DNA of 64,000 bases from Tetrastigma voinierianum. Its lineage: Eukaryota; Streptophyta; Magnoliopsida; Vitales; Vitaceae. This document shows, in pieces, positions 1 to 10,999 of the stretch. The notes below the pieces were generated by a model. It saw only the letters and a list, made by a program, of their open reading frames with translations. It was not told the origin of the DNA and made no database searches. Every line of letters begins with the position of its first letter. Within the stretch, counting starts at the first letter, position 1. The DNA is taken from the NCBI GenBank assembly GCA_016808115.1, contig JAEQBH010000646.1, forward strand, positions 2,232,001-2,296,000. The letters run 5' to 3'. Both the position numbers and the translations under genes were made by a program.

Positions 1-864
1 TCTAGGGGACTCAAATCGGTCATTGTTGATGAGGATGATGGAAAAAGAAGTGAAACGGCTTCTCTAATAATAAACAACATGATCACGACCGGCCCGCGAA
101 GAAATTCAAGCATCCTAATGCCCCAATATGCGAGTTCAAGATTTTACCCTACATTGGTCTCTTATGGTTTTGGTTGTTGGTTTGCTTTCTAGCATTTCTA
201 TATATTATAGTGACCCGACCCATAACATCCATATAGCTTCCATTCAAATATGTTTGAGAGCAATAGGAATTAAAATCATAGGACATTTTCTTGACCATGC
301 TTTTAATACCTTTGTAGAAATTAGAAGAACAACAAAAGTTTCAAACGTTGCTTCAGCTCTTGAAGGCTTGCGGGGAAAGATATGAAGCGAGAGATCAGCG
401 CTATAGAGTCTTGAACAAGGTCATGTCGTCAGCACGCTAAGTTCTTGATCGGTTGGCTTCACATCAACGGGGAGAGTCCCTTGATAAAGCCCGCAAGGCA
501 AACTCGGCATTCACCCCAGATCTAACGATCTTGTCAAAACATATAATCACCATTCCATGCTCTCCCCTATTTGATTCATACGTGATACATTGACGCCCCT
601 TGCTTGTAGCACCTTGCTGTGCATGTTTTGGGTTTTTGCCGAAAGGATAGATTATTTAAATTTAATGTAAAACTAATTATTATATCGGTGTTATTGCGTG
701 AAACAATGTATAAATAATTTTTAGGAGTATGAGCTCTCTCTACCTTGAGTTGCAAATTGTGTTGATTTAGTGGTAGTGGTTACTTTTCTATAATTCTAGC
801 ATTAGTTATGTTTACTGCTGTGAATTCTTGCAAAATCAAAGCGCATGTAATAAGCATTGCAAGA
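1..864. other. Unassigned non-coding stretch
   Basis: I see no gene here. The longest open frame (128-385, + strand, 85 codons) starts with a hydrophobic stretch but matches no family I recognise and has no domain motif. Base composition is mixed. It may be diverged transposon sequence, but I cannot show that. Confidence 0.4.
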
Positions 865-875
865 TAAATGGTATG

Positions 876-1160
876 AACCATCCCTATGGCTAGGTCAATC
901 CTAGGCCCAGTGACTATAAACCATCCCTATGGCGAGGTCCCGATTACAAGTGGGCTATAAATCATCTCTTTGGTTAGGGTCAACCCTGAGCCGCGACTAT
1001 AAACATCCACATGAGTGGGGTCAATCCTGCTTCTTGCTATAAACAATGCCTATGGCGGGGTCCAGCAAGCAGCGACTATAACCATCCCTATGGCGGGGGT
1101 CAATCTGGCCGCGACTATAAGCGATACCTATGGTCGAGGGATCAAACACAAACCATGACT
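876..1160. repeat. Degenerate tandem repeat, about 7 units of 39-44 bp
   Basis: Units share the core ACCATCCCTATGGCGGGGTC and mostly end in GCGACTATA. Unit length varies from about 39 to 44 bp and each unit has its own substitutions, so the array is old. Arrays of this kind occur inside plant LTRs and retrotransposon leaders. No LTR edges are visible around it, so the parent element is unknown. Confidence 0.75.
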
Positions 1161-1348
1161 ATAAACTATGCAGTGTAAATAATGAAGAGCTGCCACGGTT
1201 TATGAAATGACCATATCTATAGGATTTCTCCACACCACATGTCGTACCATGCGCGGTTGTCTTCATCCCTGGCTATATTTTATAGGCTGCGTTATATCTA
1301 CTTTTAGCGGAATTCGATGGCGTGGCCAAGGCTTCTTCCTAGTAGTGT

Positions 1349-1458
1349 ACGATATTAGTGAGCTTTAAGAACGATATTAGTGAAGTCAATGTATGATCTT
1401 AGTGAATTTCAAGTACAAGCTTAGTGAACCTTCGGTACAATCTTAGTTAAGCTGAGGC
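1349..1458. repeat. 22-bp tandem repeat, 5 copies
   Basis: Five head-to-tail units of exactly 22 bp carry a shared ACRATCTTAGTGAA-like core and a more variable second half. The constant spacing of the core against the drifting tails suggests slippage or unequal exchange followed by mutation. There is no coding potential. Confidence 0.8.
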
Positions 1459-2228
1459 ACGAGGTGGATGTACAAAACGATATCTTTATCAAAGAAAAAA
1501 TAGTCAACACATAATATTATCCTATAATATTTTTTGAAATTGACATATTGTTATTGGGTTATAAAAACTTAATTCTTAAAGTCTTATTATTTTGAAATTG
1601 ACAGCCCATAACCTTCTTTTTCTCTTGTTTAAAAACTCTTCATTGCACATGCTTTCTAATTACTGCTTCATACTCAAAGTCCAATCCCTCGTAGATGTAT
1701 CCCCTTCTCGGATTATTTGGCATACAACCTTGAAGTCATTAATGTGAGTGTAGGGTTTTCACTCCCTATCCCATGAAATGTAGGTAATTGTGACAAGAAG
1801 CTTTGGCCTCATAACAAAAGTCCTTGAAAGAACTAAGAACTATGGATGATGGTGCCCTCTCCTTAGGGGGAATTTTATGGTCCCGAAGTAATCGAAAACC
1901 TAAATTGATGGCTCTTTGAGGTGCATTTTGCCTACTCTTGGTTCCCAGCATTCTTCGATTGATTCATGTGTTTTTTTATTGTGGGATCAACCTTGACAAG
2001 TGGACATAAAAGACACCTAACCTGCAAAAACAAAGACTAAAACACCAAAAATACTAGAAAATCTATTAATAGGATTTCTTCCAAAAAAAAAACACTTATA
2101 ATATAAAATGTGTAAATAAAACCAAACCAAAGAAAGGCAAGACTAACAACAATCACTAACAATTGGGCACTATCCCGGTAACGGGCCATTTGATTCATCC
2201 TTCTTAGATGGTGTATGGTATCTACATG
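1459..2228. other. AT-rich stretch without a recognised gene
   Basis: This stretch has several poly-A and poly-T runs. A 61-codon open frame at 1766-1951 on the - strand has no recognisable motif. I see nothing else that can be supported. Confidence 0.4.
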
Positions 2229-2600
2229 TGTTGGAATTGGATTATAAGTTGGGGCTCAATTAGGCAAACCTGACCCGACCTGACCCAACACTAAAAGAAT
2301 ATAAAGTTTGAGTTTTTGGAGTTTTTGACATACTGTCTGAAACCACCGTTGCAACGCATCGGAAAAGACAGTTCTCTCTTCTTCTTCTATCCTGGATGAA
2401 GAAAAGAAAGATTTCAAATTAGAAGGCCTATTTATCCTTATGAAAGATTTTGTTTATGGTCAAGGTATTTGTGTTGTGAAAATGATATGGTTTCGTTCTT
2501 GTAGTTTGATGACTTCTAAGTGAGATGAGTTTTGCCGGTAAAAGATCTTAGGTATGGACATCAACAACCCAAATAAAGGTTCCATTTTTTTCCTTCATCA
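2229..2600 (+). mobile_element. Old Copia-type LTR, 5' copy of a broken element
   Basis: The stretch begins TGTTGGAATTGG and ends ...CATCA directly before a primer-binding-site-like TATCAGAGC at 2605-2613. That arrangement is typical of plant Ty1/copia 5' LTRs of 300-500 bp. No matching 3' LTR is in the window. The leader that follows (2614-3166) is split by Copia-1 at 3166/3167 and resumes at 9588. The element is therefore older than Copia-1. Confidence 0.6.
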
Positions 2601-2613
2601 TTCGTATCAGAGC
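2601..2613 (+). other. Primer binding site (initiator tRNA-Met type, mutated)
   Basis: TTCGTATCAGAGC lies just inside the LTR at 2229-2600. The canonical plant Copia site is TGGTATCAGAGC, so one G has changed to C. This is a reverse-transcription priming site, not a tRNA gene. Confidence 0.6.
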
Positions 2614-3166
2614 TCTTTTACGTTGTTTTCAGGCTTTTAATTTTTTTGTTGGTTTTGTGTTTTCTAACATTTAATATTCTACAAGAATGTGTTTTGGTTC
2701 AACAAATTATTCTTGTATATCCTGGAAATCATCGTGATGACTTTGAGAGTGTTCCCGTGACCATGTTTATCCGTTATATATATGTATACCGCCTTTCTGT
2801 TCCTGCGTTACAAGTATCACGTGTGGTATTGATCCTGCTGTACGCCAGATCAAATATGGTTTGTCATGGTTTTGAAGTCCAACAATGCATTGTTTTAATA
2901 TATTGTATTGATCTGTATGTGAGATCAAATATGGTTGTTCATGGTTTCAAGTATATGCTGCCTTAGAAATTACTGCTTTGTTTCAGAAAATGTTTAAGTA
3001 AAGATCTTTAGGTCTGTGCATGGAGGTCGAAAAATATGGTTCCATATAGTTTCTGTAGAGATCCAATAAAATGGTATGGAAAAAAAATGGAAGGGGTCGA
3101 AATGGTATAGAAAGTATGGCAAAATCGAAAGTTAAAGAAAAAATCCGATACAATATGGGATGTATT
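2614..3166 (+). mobile_element. Untranslated leader of the old Copia element, with an internal repeat
   Basis: AT-rich sequence follows the primer binding site. A core AGATCAAATATGGTTTGT recurs at about 2847 and 2922, roughly 75 bp apart. An open frame at 2646-2966 (106 codons) has no gag motif and is probably chance. The last 29 bases (3138-3166) are the first part of a 124-bp tandem unit that continues after Copia-1. Confidence 0.45.
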
Positions 3167-3616
3167 TGTTAGATTTTCTATATTGGCTCAACTTGTAGGA
3201 GTTGTATAGGGTGATTAGTATAAGGTATTGACTATTAGGCCCATATGTGATAAGTGGTGAAGTCAGATCTGGACCTTTAGTCCACATCCTCTAGATGGGA
3301 GGATGGGCCCGATTAGAATCAATTCGAGTAAACTCGGTGGATACGGTTTACTATAAAAGGGAGAAAGCCATCTCATTCTCATCTCGTCGGTTCGTAAAAC
3401 CAAGTTCGCGAAGAGTGCTATTATGAGGAGCTTTTGAGAGGAAGATCAAGATCGTGATCCTAAGCCATGATAACCTCGTGATGAGCGGTCCTTATAGATC
3501 TACACCATGGCCGGAGGTATAATTCCTGAACCTATAATTTATAGTCTTGATTTTCATTCCGCATTAATCTAGATCAAGACCTAAAGAAGGTTATAGGTTA
3601 ACGTAATTTTCTAACA
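3167..3616 (+). repeat. Copia-1 5' LTR
   Basis: This 450-bp LTR begins TGTTAGATTTTC and ends TTTTCTAACA, giving the usual TG...CA ends with short inverted termini. A TATA box TATAAAAG lies at 3352-3359 and marks the expected U3/R promoter. The 3' copy is recognisably the same along its length but has many substitutions and indels, so the insertion is not recent. Confidence 0.9.
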
Positions 3617-3618
3617 CT

Positions 3619-3630
3619 TGGTATCAGAGC
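3619..3630 (+). other. Copia-1 primer binding site
   Basis: TGGTATCAGAGC starts two bases after the LTR and is an intact initiator-tRNA-Met site. It sets the strand of the element as +. Confidence 0.9.
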
Positions 3631-3879
3631 TATAGGTTCTGTGTCCATGATGTTTGATCTTACAAATGATAGTAAAATCCAATGAAATGGATTGATTGGG
3701 AAAAAAAAATTTCGCCATAAAGATATGATCATGCATTTTCCGTTTTTTTCTACATATGCTATGGATGTGCTGCGATGAAAATTTGTGGGAGTTGCCCGGT
3801 CATCTCAATCTTCTATATGTAATTTTTTATTTGGGTCCATGATTGGATCATTGTAGAATTTGTTGCAATTATTCACTTG

Positions 3880-4145
3880 ATATTTGGGCGTGTTTTGTAT
3901 GAATGGCGGCAGCTCCATGTGGTTGCGTTCCTGCCCCATTAAATTCCCTCCGTCTGAGAGATCTCTCCCCATACAGTACTCCCATGATCTTGAGAGTCTT
4001 GATTCGGTGATTGGCGTGCGGTGTACGGTCGTGAGCAGTCGGCAGTTGAAGTGGCGAATGGGGAAAGGAAGCGTCGGCGGCGGAAGAGCAACCGGCGGAA
4101 GGGGGAGAGCAACGGACGGGGAGAGGAGGGGACGAGTGTTTTGGA
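3880..4145. other. GC-rich segment in the Copia-1 leader
   Basis: The segment is clearly richer in G and C than both flanks. It is open on both strands: 3884-4180 on + and 3805-4173 on -. The + frame encodes a Gly/Arg-rich stretch (codons 57-85). There is no gag motif. On the - strand it contains proline-rich sequence. It could be a captured host fragment or a leader peculiarity, and I do not recognise a source gene. Confidence 0.4.
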
Positions 4146-4287
4146 ATTTCAAAAATCCCTTATTTATTTTCATTAAATAAAAGCAATTACTTATATTTAA
4201 TGCATTAAAATAATAGTAAGCCCATTATATTTATGACAAAATAAATATAATTATGTCTATAAAAGGTTAATTTATGACAAAATAATT

Positions 4288-4291
<4 letters not shown>

Positions 4292-4351
<60 letters not shown>
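4292..4351. repeat. (TA)n microsatellite
   Basis: About 30 uninterrupted TA dinucleotides lie in the Copia-1 leader. Confidence 0.95.
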
Positions 4352-4354
<3 letters not shown>

Positions 4355-5067
4355 GATGTGTTAAATTACAAATAAATCTTATATGCACATTGCAATTATA
4401 TTTGAAAGATTAAAATTGGTCACTCATTTACAGGAAGTGGCGATAAATAACAAGAATATGATTGGGGCTATAGTATTGCAGGAATTATCTTGAGATTAAT
4501 GGGTCCACACATGCCTGATGCAATTCTATTAAGTTTTAGTATATCACCTATTAGCTATATATGAAATAAAGTTAGATAAAATCCTATGCGGTAGCGGTCT
4601 TTGCCCAAAGGGAGACAGTATTTTTATCACTAATAATTAGCGTGGGTTAGTTATTAGATAAAGTAAATAATTACTATAATGCCATTTAATGATAATTGTT
4701 GCTTTACACTAATAGTAAGCATATAATTTGTTCCTTTTCATTATTTAACACACGTCGATGATCCAACTCGATTTATTCCTATATTGTCGTGATAATTATA
4801 AACTATGGAAAGATAAAGTGCTTCGGCGTTGGTGTATGAGATCTAGATCTGGCTCTTCGTATAGATAGGCCAAAAATAGCGGGCAAAAAGCACTCGAAGC
4901 AGTACCTCTGACGATGGGAAGTCCAGTCGTCTCCGGTATGATGTGGTGTCGAAGACCCACATGCTTGAGCATGAGAGGATCTGTCCACTGAATGCAGAAG
5001 CGGTAAGAGAGCGTGGGGGCCATTGATGAGCGGTTTGTGAGCTCCCGATAAAGCAGCTAGCACCCTA

Positions 5068-5560
5068 ATGGCGAATTTGTGTTCTATGAGGTTAAAAGGG
5101 ACACAAAATGTGAGAGGACATATAATGGAGATGAGAGATATATCTGCTCAACTGAAGGCCCTTGATGTCGATTTTTCAGAGTCATTCCTAGTCCATTTTA
5201 TCTTGACTTCACTGCCAGCTGACTATACAGCATTTAAGGTCTCCTACATGACACATAAGGAGAAATGGTCGGTCCGATGAATTATGAACATGTGTGTCAG
5301 AGAGGAAGCGGGTTGGAAGCAAGAAAGATTGGAAAGCAGTGAATCTTGTGTCTCTGAGAAAGGTCCAGACCAGCAAATCAAAGTGATCAAAGATAAAGAC
5401 GAGGAGTAAATGTCCCATCAAAGAAAACGGGTGACAAAAGCTACCAATTTGTTTTTAACGAAAAGGGTCGCATAAAGAAGGAATGCATCAAGTACGATTA
5501 TGGCTCAAGAAAAATGAAGGTATGACATCGTTAGTGTGTTATGAATCAAATTTTATAAAT
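5068..5560 (+). pseudogene. Copia-1 gag remnant (UBN2-type)
   Basis: Gag would form the virus-like particle. The frame 5068-5280 carries the conserved Copia gag core: GHIMEMRDISAQLKALDV, then FLVHFILTSLPADYTAFKVSY, in which the SLP motif is typical. A frameshift follows near 5280. The remaining gag sequence reads in other frames, up to a zinc-knuckle relic (...KKECIKYDYG) that has lost its first cysteines. The N-terminal part upstream of 5068 is not convincing. Confidence 0.8.
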
Positions 5561-5569
5561 TCTGATTTA

Positions 5570-5835
5570 CATAACACATAGTGGATTGACTCGGGTTACA
5601 CAATCCATGTTTTCTCTTTGTTATGCAGGGGTTTCAAAACCTAAGGAAACCAAGTGAGGGTGAACTATGCGTCTATTCAGGAAATAAGATGCCGTCAGCA
5701 GTTGAAGGTGTTGGGACATACAGGCTAGTTCTACACACTGGATACGTGCTGAATTTGGACAAGACTTTTTATATTCCTAGTTTCTCTAAGAATCCTATTA
5801 TCTTGTGCTCTAGACTAAGCGCCTCGGGGCTTTGA
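5570..5835 (+). pseudogene. Copia-1 protease remnant
   Basis: The first part reads WIDSGYTIHVF, so the aspartic-protease D-S-G survives, although the usual DSGA/ATxH context is altered. The frame 5623-5835 continues with the conserved downstream block VGTYRLVLHTGYVLNLDKTFYIPSF. A frameshift separates the two parts. Protease would cut the polyprotein. It is non-functional here. Confidence 0.75.
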
Positions 5836-5999
5836 TTTTTCAGTTTAAAGATGTATCTTTTACGATTATTAAAGGTCGATTACCTATTGGCTCTGGTAAG
5901 TGCGAGATGGTTTATATTGTCTAAGTCTTGATCAATGTTGCTCGCTCACTAACTCTGGCGCATAGCAAATAGAAATAATATCAGTGTAATAAATAATCA

Positions 6000-6680
6000 C
6001 TCATCTGGCTTATGGCATGGGAATTAGGTCATCTCAATAGGCGCCTAAAGAGGTTAATGATGAAGGATGGTGTCATTCGGACATGACACCTTGGAAGGCT
6101 TTGACTCTTGTTTGGGATTGCATAAAGGAAAACAAATAACAAGTCCAATAAAGGAACTGAGAAGTGATACAAACTCAAATAATTCACAACGATATGCATG
6201 GACATTTACCGCGATGTCTTAATGGTCAAGGTATTTTATTACCTTCATTGATGATTTACAAGATACATGTATCTCTATCTTCTAAATGACAAATCGAAGC
6301 ACTAGATGCTTTCAAAGTCTATAAAAAGCGAGAGGTAGAGAAACAATGCGGATTGGTGTCAATTGTAAGATCTGATAGGGGTGGGTAGTATTATAGTGAG
6401 TTCTGAGACCAAGAGGCCAAAGACCTGAATCCATTGCTAAATTCCTTGAGGAAAATGGAGCCATAGCTGATATCATTTTGGCATCTGACAAAATGGTGTT
6501 CTTGAAAGAGGAATCGTACATTGATGGACATCATTAAGGAGCATGACAAGTGTCTCAAATCCCTCCTAGCTTTGTGGAGTGGAAGCCTTAGAAGGCAGTT
6601 TGTGTACATTACGAGCAGGGTTCCATCAAGTCAATTCCTAAACACCTTTGAGCTAATAAGATGGATGGAAGCCTAGTTTA
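6000..6680 (+). pseudogene. Copia-1 integrase remnant
   Basis: A GAG-pre-integrase-like block reads LWHWELGHLNRRLKRLM near 6010-6065. It is followed by integrase core pieces such as the VRSDRGG motif near 6370, which matches the second catalytic Asp region. Many stops and frame changes occur, so no single open frame exceeds 72 codons. Integrase would insert the cDNA. It is dead here. Confidence 0.7.
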
Positions 6681-7051
6681 AACCATGTACATATATGGGG
6701 CTGTCAAGTAGAATGGGGTGTCTGTGCATGAAAGAGAAATTAGACCCAGAGACGATAGTGGTTTCTTCATTAGTATCTGAAAAGTCAAAGGGTTATAAGG
6801 TTTTATTGTCCTCTCACCTGCATAAAGTTGTAGAGAAGCACGGAATGCCCCGGATTTCTTGAGATTATAACACTGATGAGTCGTTCTCATAAAAGTTGTG
6901 ATAGAAGAATCGGGACCATACACTTTCGAATTAGGTGGTGTTGAACTGGTGGTACATACACACTATGGCTCGACAACTCCCTGTCGAATCCTGACCCTGT
7001 GAAGGAGTGATAAATGATCCTCCTATCGGAACTCTCATGAAGAAGTAGTTA

Positions 7052-7990
7052 GTGAGCGATCATTCGGAACCACAACAAGTGGTTAGGCGCACCACGATCA
7101 GACGTCGAGACTTAAGAAAATCCTCCCGAGAATTCGAGAAAGTCGGCCATTCCATCGACTATGTTGTATACTTACAGGAGACCGGCTACATGTCTGGACT
7201 CAATCAAGACCCCATTTCTTTTTCAGAGGCCATGAGCCGTACAGATTCTGAAAAATGGTCTGATGCAATGAAGGATGAATTAAACTCAATGGCAAACAAT
7301 CAAGTCTGGGATCTAGTAGAGTTACCAGAAAGTTTTTGTGCGGTAGGCTGCAAGTGGGTCTATAAGACCAAAACTGATGCCTCTGGTAACATCGAGATAT
7401 AAAGGCAGACTTGTTGGTTTCCTTCAAGGAGGGGCATTGATTATCCGCGACACCTTCTCTCCGGTTTCGAAGGACTCACTAAGATAATCATGGCCCTTGT
7501 AGCTCATTTTGATTTAGAGTACATGGATCGGATATCAGCGGCATTCACGAATGGAGAACTTGAGGAGGAAATATGCATGACCAATTTGAAGGATTCATTT
7601 CGAGAAAAGGCCATCATCTTGTCTGCAAACTAAAGAAGTACATATATCTGATTTCAAATAAGCTTCCACGACAATGGTATGAAGTTTCTGATGTCATTAC
7701 CTCATTAGTTTGAGAAAATATTGTAGATCAATGTATATCATCAAGGTCGTGGGAGCAAATTCCGCGTTTCTAGTCACGTATGTTGATGATATTTTGCTGG
7801 CAAGTAACTTAAGTTAATTAGGAGACCAGCGTTCTCTCTCGAAATTTTGACATGAAAGATGCCAGGAAGCTTCACATGTTTTGAATTGATTCACATAGAG
7901 ATAGATCTAAAGATCTTGGGGTTATCTCGGAAGGCTATGTCGATAAAATTCTAGAAAGGTTTAATATGAGAAATTGTTCTGGTTCAATAG
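7052..7990 (+). pseudogene. Copia-1 reverse transcriptase remnant
   Basis: The frame 7052-7402 carries the Copia linker and RT start, with SFSEAMSRTDSEKWSDAMKDE followed by VWDLVELPE and CKWVYKTKTD. After a frameshift near 7400 the rest is split among frames. The catalytic box survives as TYVDDILLAS with YVDD at 7779-7790. Stops before and after exclude function. Confidence 0.88.
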
Positions 7991-8059
7991 CTCTACATTG
8001 TTAAGGGTGACAAATTAGTTTGTCTAAATGTCCCAAAGGAATTTCTGGAATTAGAATCC

Positions 8060-8700
8060 ATGAAGAATATTCCATATGCATCTGCGGTTAGCGGAGTCCC
8101 GGTCTATTTAGAGGTTTGCAACGAACCCGGACATTGCATTACGCCGTGGGAATGTTGGGGAAGATATCAAAGTAATCCTGGGATAGAGCATTGGACATCT
8201 GCCAAGAAAGTTATGCGATATCTCCCGAGGAACCAAGTTCTTACATCTGAAGTCAGATCATTTGGATTTGATTGGATATCTGGATCACGAGACTTTGCGG
8301 GCTGCAAGATTAGAGGAAGTCTACTTCAAGCTACATTTTATGTTAGCCGGGTGAATTAAGTGGCATGAAGCACCAGCAGACTCTTGACATCCTCGACTAT
8401 GGAGCGAGAATTTGTATGCTATGAAGCAATAAAAAAACGGGCATTATGGTTGAAGAATTTTCTTGAGGCTTAGAGTGATGGATCGTTACTAAGCCAATAA
8501 GCTTCTTTGTAAATAATCTGCGTGACAGTGTTCTTCTCCAAGAACAATAAAAAGTGAGACATGGCAAGCACATTGATATGAAATTACTGGTGGTGCGGCA
8601 TCGAGAGAGTAAAATCATCATTGAGCATATAGGCACACGCTGTGGTAGCGAGATCAGTAAGGAGCTCCAGCGAGAATTGTATAAAAGTCATGTTGATAGA
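8060..8700 (+). pseudogene. Copia-1 RNase H remnant
   Basis: The frame 8060-8359 begins IPYASAVSGVPVYLEVCNEP and contains GRYQSNPGIEHWTSAKKVMR, a hallmark of Copia RNase H linkers. Further pieces (EREFVCYEAIKKRALWLKNF near 8400) read with stops. RNase H would degrade the RNA template. This copy is broken. Confidence 0.85.
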
Positions 8701-9119
8701 ATGGGACTTGTGAACTCTTTTGATGATTAAAAGGTCATGACATTGTGCTAACTCTTACATTTTAATGCAATATTTCGATTTATCTCATTTCTTATACACT
8801 AAAGATATTTGAGATTTTTATTGCATTAAAGAGTGGAGTGCCCACTCGTAAAAATTAATACCACATAAAGCACTTAATAAGATTAAATAACTACATTGTG
8901 ATTGTGGAAGGAAGTATTTGCCATCCAAAAATATAACCGCCACAGTTCATGTAATTATAGTATCTTACTTAAGTATAGATATCACATAAGATTTGGGCTA
9001 AAATTGTCATATTGTTTTCTAAAATAATGTGTCTTTGAAATTTTCCATATTCACTATCTTACATGAGTCAAAGTTATTATTTATTAAATAAAACCTACAA
9101 TGTTGAACCAAAATTAGAA

Positions 9120-9582
9120 TATTAGATTTTTCTATATTGGCTCAACTTGTAGGAAGTTCTCTCAGGTGATTAGTATAAGATTATTGACTATTAGGCCCAT
9201 ATGAGTAAGTGGTGAAGTCAGATCTGGACACACAGAATTACATCACTGAATGGGAGGATGGGCGATTGGAATCATTCGAAATAAAGCTCATTGGACCACA
9301 GTTTCACTGCTATAAAGGGAGAGAAAACCATCTCATTCTCATCTCATCCAGTTCTCGTAAAACCAGAAGTTCACTTGAGAGAAGGCGCTGAGAACTTTGA
9401 GAGGAAGATCTAGTCGTGATCCATGAAACCCACTTCGTCCTTCCTCATGGGATCAGGAGCGTTCGCTTTAGATGCGCGTAGTGGGAGGTATAATTCTGAA
9501 CCTATAATTTATAGTCTTGATTTTCATTCGCATTAATCTAGATCCAAGACTGAAGATTATAAGGTTAACGCCATTTCTAACG
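9120..9582 (+). repeat. Copia-1 3' LTR
   Basis: This is the partner of 3167-3616, about 463 bp long. Its first dinucleotide is TA instead of TG and its end reads TTTCTAACG instead of TTTCTAACA, so both termini carry point changes. A TATA-like TATAAAGG lies at 9311-9318. Confidence 0.88.
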
Positions 9583-9587
9583 ATATT

Positions 9588-9806
9588 ATCTCAAAAAATA
9601 TATATAATAATAAGGAATGTAATAGAGTTATAGAAAATTCTTTAAGAAGACGGAATTGTTTGGACACATTTAATTTTTTGATAAAAAATCCGATACAATA
9701 TGGGATGTATTATCTCAAAAAATATATATAATAATAAGAAATGTAATAGAGTTATAGAAAATTCTTTAAGAATACGGATTTGTTTGGACACATTTAATTT
9801 TTTGAT
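9588..9806. repeat. 124-bp tandem duplication split by Copia-1
   Basis: Unit 1 is 3138-3166 plus 9588-9682. Unit 2 is 9683-9806 and is uninterrupted. The units differ by only a few bases. Unit 2 keeps the pre-insertion junction ...GGGATGTATTATCTC, with GTATT at 9707-9711, exactly where Copia-1 sits in unit 1. Confidence 0.85.
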
Positions 9807-9817
9807 AAAGTGGTTTC

Positions 9818-9868
<51 letters not shown>

Positions 9869-9887
9869 GATAATAATGATAATAATG

Positions 9888-9945
<58 letters not shown>

Positions 9946-9989
9946 TGATGATGATGATAATAATGATAATAATAATAATGATAATAATG
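9818..9989. repeat. (AAT)n microsatellite with ATG interruptions
   Basis: Long AAT/ATA trinucleotide runs are interrupted by CGATAATGATAATG and a short GATGATG block. They produce meaningless poly-Ile and poly-Leu frames on both strands. Confidence 0.95.
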
Positions 9990-10067
9990 TATTCAAAAAA
10001 TATAATATGTTCGAAAAAAAAGGGCCCTAAAAAAAGGGAGGATAAAGATCTTTTTCAATGATGTGAA

Positions 10068-10361
10068 TGTGAACAATTTTGACAAAAAAATGGAGAAAAA
10101 AAGGTGTTGTGTAACTGAAAATTTCTCCCATTATTCAGAAATGTTTGATCCTTCAAATAAGCACAATACACAACCAAATTCCCTAAGAAAAGGTCTCATA
10201 TCTAGCACTTTCTCCATCGTAACAACTCCTACAAAATAGGCTAACAAACAGCGATATTGCTAATAAATGAAAAGTTGAAAGACTCAACGCCGAATTACCT
10301 CTAGCTCTAGGCCATACATTCGTGAAAAATAAATTCAACAATAAAATAAATTTTACCAATA
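10068..10361 (-). repeat. Copia-2 3' LTR
   Basis: This 294-bp LTR on the - strand ends ...GTTCACA. It is bounded on the internal side by the polypurine tract AAGGGAGAGAT (- strand of about 10362-10372). It matches 17857-18160 with indels. Confidence 0.88.
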
Positions 10362-10457
10362 ATCTCTCCCTTAAACTAATGTTTACTAACATCAGTTTAC
10401 AATCTTGATTGAATCTTTGTTGCAAAGACCTAATAATTCTCTAAGCTTCACAAACAA

Positions 10458-10860
10458 TTACCTTTTGAGTGCCTTGGTGAATATATCAGCAGCTTGGTCT
10501 TCACTCCTACAATGAATCAAATCAATTGTTCCATCCCTACAAAAGTCTCTTAAGAAATAAAACTTCACATCAATGTGCTTGCTTCTTCCATGTAGCACAG
10601 GATTCTTTGACAGCTTGATTGTAGAGCTATTATCACATAGTATTTTAAATTGCTCAGTTGTTTGAACTGCAGCGCCTCTCAATGTATCTCAACCATATGG
10701 CTTGGCAAATATAGTAATGAAGTATTAGTAATTCAACCACATGTGATAAAAATGACAATTAGTTTGCTTCTTGAAACTGACAGAAATAGCACATTCAAGC
10801 ATAAAAACATAGCCATAAGTGCTCCTTCTATCATTTTGATCCCCTGCATGTAGGGCTGGT
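10458..10860 (-). pseudogene. Copia-2 RNase H, C-terminal part
   Basis: Read on the - strand, the sequence gives AGDQNDRRSTYGYVFMLECA and KKQTNCHF at 10860-10740. The frame 10682-10458 then reads EQFKILCDNSSTIKLSKNPV, HGRSKHIDVKFYFLRD and EDQAADIFTKALK. These are the classic Copia RNase H signatures, including CDN and the HIDVKFYFLRD box. A break near 10690-10740 separates the two parts. The N-terminal part lies beyond the hAT insertion at 13945-14170. Confidence 0.93.
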
Positions 10861-10999
10861 AATTGAGCCCCTGAGCTCGGGCTCGGGCTTGGGCTCGGCT
10901 CAGCTTCGGCTCGAGCTGGAAACCGTACTTCAAACAAACTGACTTAGGCTAAAGTGAGCGAGCAACCCAGGCGGGCTGGCTCCGAGTAGCCGGGCTGAC

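Larger units (their letters stand above)
3167..9582 (+). mobile_element. Copia-1: decayed Ty1/copia retrotransposon
   Basis: The element has a 5' LTR (3167-3616), a primer binding site, an unusually long leader, then gag, protease, integrase, reverse transcriptase and RNase H remnants in Copia order, and a 3' LTR (9120-9582). The flanks are GTATT (3162-3166) and ATATT (9583-9587), a 5-bp target duplication with one mismatch. Every domain has stops or frameshifts, so the element cannot move by itself. It interrupts the leader of an older Copia element. Confidence 0.9.

Noticed and set aside
128..385. Small membrane protein gene
   Set aside because: A hydrophobic 85-codon frame without homology, promoter or context is not enough to support a gene.
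1349..1458. CRISPR-like array
   Set aside because: Units are contiguous without unique spacers, and the surroundings are plant transposons.
2646..2966. 106-codon protein gene after the old Copia LTR
   Set aside because: It covers the leader of a decayed element, includes an internal repeat and shows no gag motif.
3619..3630. tRNA gene
   Set aside because: Only the 12-base priming site complementary to initiator tRNA-Met is present, not a cloverleaf.
9766..10061. Poly-Ile and poly-Leu open frames on both strands
   Set aside because: They are translations of the AAT microsatellite and have no coding meaning.
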